In this document: positions 59,299 through 64,000 of the stretch, one piece after another
Position numbering within the stretch: the stretch's first letter is position 1
Layout: each line of letters opens with the position of its first letter
Assembly: GCA_017561825.1 (NCBI GenBank)
Contig: JAFZBK010000049.1
Span: forward strand, 1-64,000
Source of the DNA: Prevotella sp.
GTDB taxonomy: Bacteria; Bacteroidota; Bacteroidia; Bacteroidales; Bacteroidaceae
Reading direction: 5' to 3'
DNA: 64,000 nucleotides
Made by a program: the position numbers and the translations under genes
The notes under the pieces: model-generated
Told to the model about the DNA's origin: nothing
The model's database searches: none
What the model saw: only the letters and a program-made list of their open reading frames with translations

Positions 59299-62085
59299 TT
59301 ACTTAGCTTTTTTATAGGTGTTCCAGCCTATCTGGAGTTCCCTGTAAGCATCTTGTTTCCATACGCCATCAACATATCCGGACGACTTGATGAGCTTGAT
59401 AGGTGGATCTGTAGTGTACGCATTCGTAGAACCGTCACTATTGGTATAGCGGATATTGAGACTGGCCTCCATAACCACTTCCCCGTTCTCTTCTTCCGAA
59501 TAACTATTCACTACGAAGTTTCCTTTGCGGTTTATCTTGGTACTTTTAGTATCCCATATCTCAGTATAAGTACCATCGCTGCCAAAGGTGTACTCCACAT
59601 AATAATTATCCTTCTTGTTCTCGTAAATCCACTTACCCAGGAACTTCATATCCTTCTTGGTAGCAATGGGCACTCCTTGTGTAACAGTCACAGGTTTGCC
59701 TCCAATGAGGTACCATTCGCTCTCAGGCGGAACTTGACCATCAACTTTCTTATAAGCATAGAAATCTACATAGCCCGTTCGTTTCTTTTTGTCAAAGTGG
59801 GGCTGTGCTGTGATTTTGCAAGCCATGCCATCCCATTTTACTTTAATCCAGTCCTTACTACCATCATCGCGTACTCTGGCACGAATATTGGTAAAAGGAA
59901 CTGCATCCCAGTCGATACTCACGGTAACATCTTGCGTGCTCTGTGCAGAGGTGTATTCAAGTTCATACCTGTCAAGAGAGATATCATACTCTTCTTCTTC
60001 ACCCTGAACAATCACAATATCCTTTTCCATGAGTACCGTTTTCCCATCATATGTTTTTCCTGTGATATGGATCTTGCCTTGGCGGCCCTTCAACTCTTTT
60101 GGCAAGGTAAAACAGGTAAGTTGCAAACTACCCTCTTCGCGTGTCCAGAACGGTTTTATCCAATCATCGCTGGTGGTAAATGTCATGTCGGGTATGTTCG
60201 TCAGTACGTCAACAAACGTCTCACCGTACTCAGTCCCCACCGTAACCTTTTTTGCCACCTCTATCATCGGGTCGCCAAGGTCAAAGTAGATGGGCTGTAC
60301 GTCGGTAACGACGAAGGGGTTGGTAATGTCGATGATTTTCATCTTCGGCATGGCCATATAACCAACACCAGGATCCAAATTATTGAAGCTATGCGAATAG
60401 CTTTTATACTCTTGTTTCCTGTAGTTCTTACTATACCACCATGATGCCGCCTCCTTGTTATTCTGTGTTTTGAATACAGAGAATCCTACTTTGACGGGCA
60501 TGAGCACATTTCTTGAGAGTTGCGAGGTGAACTTCACGATCGAAGGCGCCTTTTCGTTTACCGTCATTTTGATGTTCTTGAAATCAGGAGCAAGTGCAAA
60601 ACCTATATCAAGCAGTGGTAACTCTCCCTTGTAGGGCCCAAAGGTGGTCTTAAATAGCTTTGCGTATGCCTGTCCGTCCAAATAATAGGATAGGATGGCA
60701 ACATCGTCATGGTCGAAAGCATCATACACCCTGTCCTCATAAGTCTTCCACAGATTACTGGATATGCTGAGGGCAGCCTTTCCTAAATTGACTGATAGTT
60801 TCCTACCTAAATCGCCGCGTAAGCCAAGCTGTAGGTCGTTTTCCTTTACGACAGGGTTGTTGAACTTCAATTCTCCCTTGATGTACCCTCCAGAGCTGAA
60901 CGAGTATGCACCAGTTGATGTTGTAAACTCAGGAGTGTCTGAAGTGCCCGTCCGTACTTTTGTCCTATTGAAGACCCCTTCCGACAGCGGACGTTTCATG
61001 TATGTTATATTCTCAGCAAAGGTGCCAGTACCCGACCACTTGAATGTAGTCTTCACTTGTCCCTGTGCCTCCAGGAAAGTCCCTGCAGAGAAGTCGAACA
61101 CCAAGGGGTGCTTGCCGTTCTCATCCTTTTCTCCGAAGAACTTGACAATGGAGGTCTTATTAGTGGCCATTTTGATAGGAATGTCAACATGGGCGGTCAA
61201 TGACCCTGAAACCTCTCCGTCAACGCTGATTCCACTAGTCATTTTGAGGAACGTACTGGTTTTCACGCCCTCAACGGCATCAAGGAAAAGGAAGGCGCGT
61301 GCTTCTACTTTTGGAGTAAGCACGAAGTTGATCTTACCCTCGCCATCGATGGAGATTGAGGCATTGCCGCCCATTCCCTCTATCAGGCTCTGTGAACCCG
61401 CGATGTTTAGGGTCTGCTTGATCTCTCCGAAGTCCCACTTGGTCTTGTATTCAACATCAGAACCATCGGTAATACCCCTGGTTTCCTTGGCCGAGGAATC
61501 ATCATCTCCCGAGGTTGCAGCCCCTTTCATGATTAACCGATCATATACATCCGTGAGTTGTAGTGCTGAAGTCTTCACAGTGTAGTTGCCTGCACTGGTT
61601 TTCGTCACACTTGTCACTTTACCTCCGAAGCCATTGGGGATGTACTTGCTGGGTTCCTCGATGAGGAGTTTGTCACCTTTCTTGGGTATCAGCTTCTCCG
61701 GGGTGTTCTTGGAAAGACGGATCCAATTGATGGTGTCGGAGGCAATGATGTATTTGGAAATACTTTTGTCGGGACGAACCACATCCTTCTTATACACGGT
61801 CTTGGGTGTGACGAAGGCAACAGAATCGATAGCACTGATCGGAATTCTCCAAACGGAGTCGAGGGCGTAAATCTCCTGCACCACATAGTCCTTTTGTGTC
61901 TTTCCCAGCGTATCCACCTTGCTGTAGGCGATATGGTCGATGTCACCGTAGAAGAAAGCATCGAACTTCCCGTCATTGCGGAAGATATAGAGTGCATCTT
62001 GCGATGCTTGGGCGCTGGCGGTCTGTACTGACAGGCATGCAAACACTACCGCCATGGCATACACTAAGGTGCGTATCGGTTTCAT
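59299..62085 (-). CDS. Exported BACON-type repeat protein 2
   Basis: A 928-residue paralogue of the preceding protein. The signal peptide ends TASAQ, and the N-terminal module is almost the same as in protein 1 (QDALYIFRNDGK, SKVDTLGKTQKDYVVQEIYA, WRIPISAIDSVAFVTPKTVYKKDV). The middle diverges; two BACON-like domains appear near 610-700 (ending VIVQG) and 705-800 (ending VTVTQG). The C-terminal 110 residues (KFLGKWIYENKKDNYYVEYTF and following) look like a lipocalin-type domain. It starts with ATGA overlap on the upstream gene and is 6 bp from the next. Confidence 0.72.
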   Translation of the reverse strand: MKPIRTLVYAMAVVFACLSVQTASAQASQDALYIFRNDGKFDAFFYGDIDHIAYSKVDTLGKTQKDYVVQEIYALDSVWRIPISAIDSVAFVTPKTVYKKDVVRPDKSISKYIIASDTINWIRLSKNTPEKLIPKKGDKLLIEEPSKYIPNGFGGKVTSVTKTSAGNYTVKTSALQLTDVYDRLIMKGAATSGDDDSSAKETRGITDGSDVEYKTKWDFGEIKQTLNIAGSQSLIEGMGGNASISIDGEGKINFVLTPKVEARAFLFLDAVEGVKTSTFLKMTSGISVDGEVSGSLTAHVDIPIKMATNKTSIVKFFGEKDENGKHPLVFDFSAGTFLEAQGQVKTTFKWSGTGTFAENITYMKRPLSEGVFNRTKVRTGTSDTPEFTTSTGAYSFSSGGYIKGELKFNNPVVKENDLQLGLRGDLGRKLSVNLGKAALSISSNLWKTYEDRVYDAFDHDDVAILSYYLDGQAYAKLFKTTFGPYKGELPLLDIGFALAPDFKNIKMTVNEKAPSIVKFTSQLSRNVLMPVKVGFSVFKTQNNKEAASWWYSKNYRKQEYKSYSHSFNNLDPGVGYMAMPKMKIIDITNPFVVTDVQPIYFDLGDPMIEVAKKVTVGTEYGETFVDVLTNIPDMTFTTSDDWIKPFWTREEGSLQLTCFTLPKELKGRQGKIHITGKTYDGKTVLMEKDIVIVQGEEEEYDISLDRYELEYTSAQSTQDVTVSIDWDAVPFTNIRARVRDDGSKDWIKVKWDGMACKITAQPHFDKKKRTGYVDFYAYKKVDGQVPPESEWYLIGGKPVTVTQGVPIATKKDMKFLGKWIYENKKDNYYVEYTFGSDGTYTEIWDTKSTKINRKGNFVVNSYSEEENGEVVMEASLNIRYTNSDGSTNAYTTDPPIKLIKSSGYVDGVWKQDAYRELQIGWNTYKKAK

Positions 62086-62573
62086 GGCTTTGCAATCTTA
62101 TAGGTGATGGTTCCAGCTTTAACAACATATACCCCAGAAGGGAGCTGTGAGAGACTAAGACGGAAGGTTCCTGTACGAACTGCCTTCAATTGTTGAACAG
62201 GTTTGCCATCGAGTGTATAGACTCCAACAGAACTATTGGCTTTGAGGTTGGTAATCACAAGCACACCGTCTTCGAAGTTGAGTCCAGTCTGTTCATCCTT
62301 CAACTCGTCAACGCCTGTGGGATCTATCTTCTTGTAGGTAAATCGTACTACGTCAGAGAGGGCGAAGGTGGCTGAGGTTTTCGAGCCTTTCACTTTGAGG
62401 TTCTTCCCTTCGAACGTCACCTTAGGTTTGTCAGTGAGTGCGAACCGGTGCTCCACATGGTCCTTTGTCAGCACAATAAGCGTGTTGACGGCACTGGCAG
62501 CCTTTACACTTACTGGTATAAGCATAAGCAGGAATACCAGCAAGATAATGGTTTTCTTTCTTCTTGTTTTCAT
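62082..62573 (-). CDS. Small exported protein with Por/T9SS-type C-terminal domain
   Basis: A 163-residue protein: an N-terminal signal/TM segment (about 9-27), then a beta-rich stretch (TLIVLTKDHVEHRFALTDKP), which like the N-terminal module of the two downstream proteins links a signal to a 'SDVVRFTY' strand. The last 70 residues are close to type A sorting domains (GVYTLDGKPVQQL, LSQLPSGVYVVKAGTITYKI). Such domains normally guide cargo through the type IX secretion system, but here there is almost no cargo. It is first in the operon and its stop overlaps the next start (ATGA). Confidence 0.72.
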   Translation of the reverse strand: MKTRRKKTIILLVFLLMLIPVSVKAASAVNTLIVLTKDHVEHRFALTDKPKVTFEGKNLKVKGSKTSATFALSDVVRFTYKKIDPTGVDELKDEQTGLNFEDGVLVITNLKANSSVGVYTLDGKPVQQLKAVRTGTFRLSLSQLPSGVYVVKAGTITYKIAKP

Positions 62574-62624
62574 ATTTTCCTTGTTTTAGGTTAGTAGATA
62601 TATGTCTTGGTATATAATACGTTG

Positions 62625-62655
62625 CAAATATAATAAAAAATCCCTGAAGCACCAA
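62625..62655 (-). promoter_or_regulatory. Putative promoter of the T9SS-CTD/BACON operon
   Basis: Minus-strand TATATTTG (62625-62632) lies 20 bp downstream of TTG (62653-62655). The -33 element falls inside the loop of the terminator hairpin of the upstream susD gene. Confidence 0.6.
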
Positions 62656-62670
62656 GTGTTCAGGGATTTT
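62637..62670 (-). terminator. Terminator of the partial susD gene
   Basis: A 12-bp stem AAAATCCCTGAA (62637-62648) with TTCAGGGATTTT (62659-62670). On the minus strand it runs into a T-rich tract. It overlaps the next operon's promoter. Confidence 0.85.
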
Positions 62671-62694
62671 ATTTTTGAATTGTTAGATGATTTT

Positions 62695-64000
62695 CTACTG
62701 AAGACCGATCTGACCGTTCCACTGGAGGTACCAGTTACGCTGGTCTGTCAGGTCTTTCCTGATCTCACCACGCATAGCACCGCTGTTATCCTTGCCGCGA
62801 CGAGCATACACCTTTTCTGCAAGGAACTGTCCGGGATTCGGCTGACGGAAGGCGAAGCGCATGATGTCATAGAAACGTGTTCCTTCGAAAGCAAGCTCCA
62901 GACCGTTCTCGTTGAGCAGCAGACTATCAACGAAGGCCTTCTGCGTTTGGGTCAGCTCTGGTGTGTCCTTTTGGATGATATATGCGCCTTCAATGGGGTT
63001 GCCCTCTTCATCGAGTATAGGCTGACGCTCGATATCCGGCAAACGGTAGAACTCGTTCAATGGTGTCCAACCAGAGCCACGGGTATGGATACCGATGGTG
63101 TTGTGGTTGGCGCTGCTACTGTTACCACGTGAAGCATACTCCTGAACCGTTACGATGCCATAACGAGTCTCGGGGAAGTCGAGCTGACTGATCCACAAGG
63201 AGTCGCTCTCAGAACAATAGGGATAGACAGACTCTCTATATACCTCGTTGTTCAGACCTGTTGAGAGGATGCTGAAAGCTGCGCGGGGGAAACCAGCTCC
63301 ATTGAGTGCTTCTGCCAGTCGCAGATAGACCATGGCACGACGGTAGATATGGATATGCTGGAAGGATTGCTTGTCGATATACGACACTTCGAAGCGCTCA
63401 CCTGTCATACGGTCAGTTCTCTCTCCCCAACTATAGCTCCAGTAGAAACGCAGGTCGCCTGAACGGTAGTTCGGAAGATCGGCAGGCGAATAGTAGGTGG
63501 AGGTACCAGTAGTACTCACACAGCAGTTGGCCTGACTTGCTGACAGGTTAATCATACTGTTTGAGGGAACGATGCTGACATGGTAATCGTTGTCCTCGCT
63601 AGAGTAGAACAAGTTACGCAGTTCACTGTAGTTACCTTCTGCAGGGATGGAGTCACCTGCGATGATGGTGATGAGCTCTGTGTTCTGTCCATAATTCTCC
63701 GAACTATAGTCACCACCGCTGATCATACCATAGGTACTATCCCAAGTAGATGATCCAGGCATCCACGAATAGAAACTCATGCCAATGGGGTAGGCAGAGT
63801 TGTCACCGTTACGTTGTGAGATGTATTTGTAGTAACGCATGGCAGCTTCGCGGTAGGTGGCCTGATTGCCTGTTACACTGGCCAGCCAGAGGTTCAGGTC
63901 GCCCAAAACAACGTTTACAGGGAAGAAGAGCAGTCTGGAAGCGCCGTTCCTGAGGTCTCTGATGTTTCCGTATTCAGGATACTCATTGCCCCAACGGTCA
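62695..64000 (-). CDS. SusD/RagB-family protein, 5' part outside the window
   Basis: 434 codons are visible and the frame stays open to the window edge (upstream residues include RNGASRLLFFPVNVVLGDLNLWLA), so the N-terminus with its expected lipobox is missing. SusD hallmarks are the GDLNLWLASVTGNQATYREAAMRYY helix, IYRRAMVYLRLAEALNGAGFPRA, and the C-terminal ENGLELAFEGTRFYDIMRFAFR. It ends in a strong terminator. Its SusC partner, if present, would lie beyond 64000. The internal TTG at 63906 is not the real start. Confidence 0.92.
   Translation of the reverse strand, partial: DRWGNEYPEYGNIRDLRNGASRLLFFPVNVVLGDLNLWLASVTGNQATYREAAMRYYKYISQRNGDNSAYPIGMSFYSWMPGSSTWDSTYGMISGGDYSSENYGQNTELITIIAGDSIPAEGNYSELRNLFYSSEDNDYHVSIVPSNSMINLSASQANCCVSTTGTSTYYSPADLPNYRSGDLRFYWSYSWGERTDRMTGERFEVSYIDKQSFQHIHIYRRAMVYLRLAEALNGAGFPRAAFSILSTGLNNEVYRESVYPYCSESDSLWISQLDFPETRYGIVTVQEYASRGNSSSANHNTIGIHTRGSGWTPLNEFYRLPDIERQPILDEEGNPIEGAYIIQKDTPELTQTQKAFVDSLLLNENGLELAFEGTRFYDIMRFAFRQPNPGQFLAEKVYARRGKDNSGAMRGEIRKDLTDQRNWYLQWNGQIGLQ

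Noticed and set aside
59353-60444. 363-codon open frame opposite the second BACON protein
   Set aside because: Antisense to a well-supported operon gene with signal peptide and domain matches; no promoter or coding signature of its own.
1-64000. tRNA, rRNA, tmRNA, prophage or integrative element
   Set aside because: No cloverleaf-like or rRNA sequence, integrase, relaxase or phage structural gene was recognised in a reading of both strands.

Overview
The window looks like a chromosomal segment of a Bacteroidales bacterium, most probably a Prevotella-like gut or rumen anaerobe. This rests on SusC/SusD (RagA/RagB) outer-membrane pairs, lipoproteins with a Cys at position 18-26, sigma-ABfr-type promoters (TTTG, 19 bp, TAnnTTTG), almost no Shine-Dalgarno sequences, the Bacteroides-type ArgF' transcarbamylase, and acetate fermentation by Pta-AckA. 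No rRNA, tRNA, transposase, phage gene or CRISPR array was seen. The genus is an inference.

Layout. 0-18.6 kb is core genome: cdaA, pta, ackA, a large outer-membrane beta-barrel protein with a Gly-rich tail, a DUF59 protein and lpxH, a small 23S-IVS-type four-helix protein next to radC (both inside a perfect 41-bp inverted repeat), a glycosyltransferase with efp, rpmH, a PASTA/rluD/ddl/acyltransferase/lipoprotein run, and a divergent threonine-to-glycine pair (SDR threonine dehydrogenase and kbl). 18.9-38.4 kb holds two divergent SusCD loci without glycoside hydrolases or dedicated regulators. The left one (minus strand) is susC1-susD1-susC2-susD2-TIG lipoprotein. The right one (plus strand) is a SusC carrying an extra C-terminal coiled coil and OmpA domain, then SusD and a duplicated-domain lipoprotein.

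38.8-48.6 kb is the least explained part. It holds three copies of a two-gene module: a multi-TM protein with a helical C-terminal half, whose stop codon overlaps by ATGA the start of a beta-propeller lipoprotein carrying one CxxCH haem-c-like motif. Two copies lie on the plus strand with a DUF4369 lipoprotein between them; the third converges on them from the minus strand. 48.6-56.2 kb is a minus-strand amino-acid cluster (argD, proC, XRE-cupin regulator, acyl-CoA synthetase, yraN, proB, proA, argF'). 56.4-62.6 kb codes for two related ~930-residue exported BACON-type proteins and a small protein with a Por/T9SS-type C-terminal domain. The window ends inside another susD.

The strongest unexplained signal is in the DNA itself. 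Several families of very short repeats with fixed period recur across unrelated loci: (i) four three-copy arrays of quasi-palindromes with a 22-bp period, each between the 3' end of one gene and the promoter or 3' end of the next; (ii) 9-bp [C/T]TAG arrays inside six coding regions, in different reading phases; (iii) 7-bp AT-rich heptads that form most non-overlapping junctions in three operons, the arms of the 41-bp inverted repeat, and two intragenic tracts; (iv) a promoter-plus-hairpin unit (TACCTTTG followed by a GGCTTCGCC hairpin), present in tandem or upstream of three short-leader genes. I know of no description that unites these.
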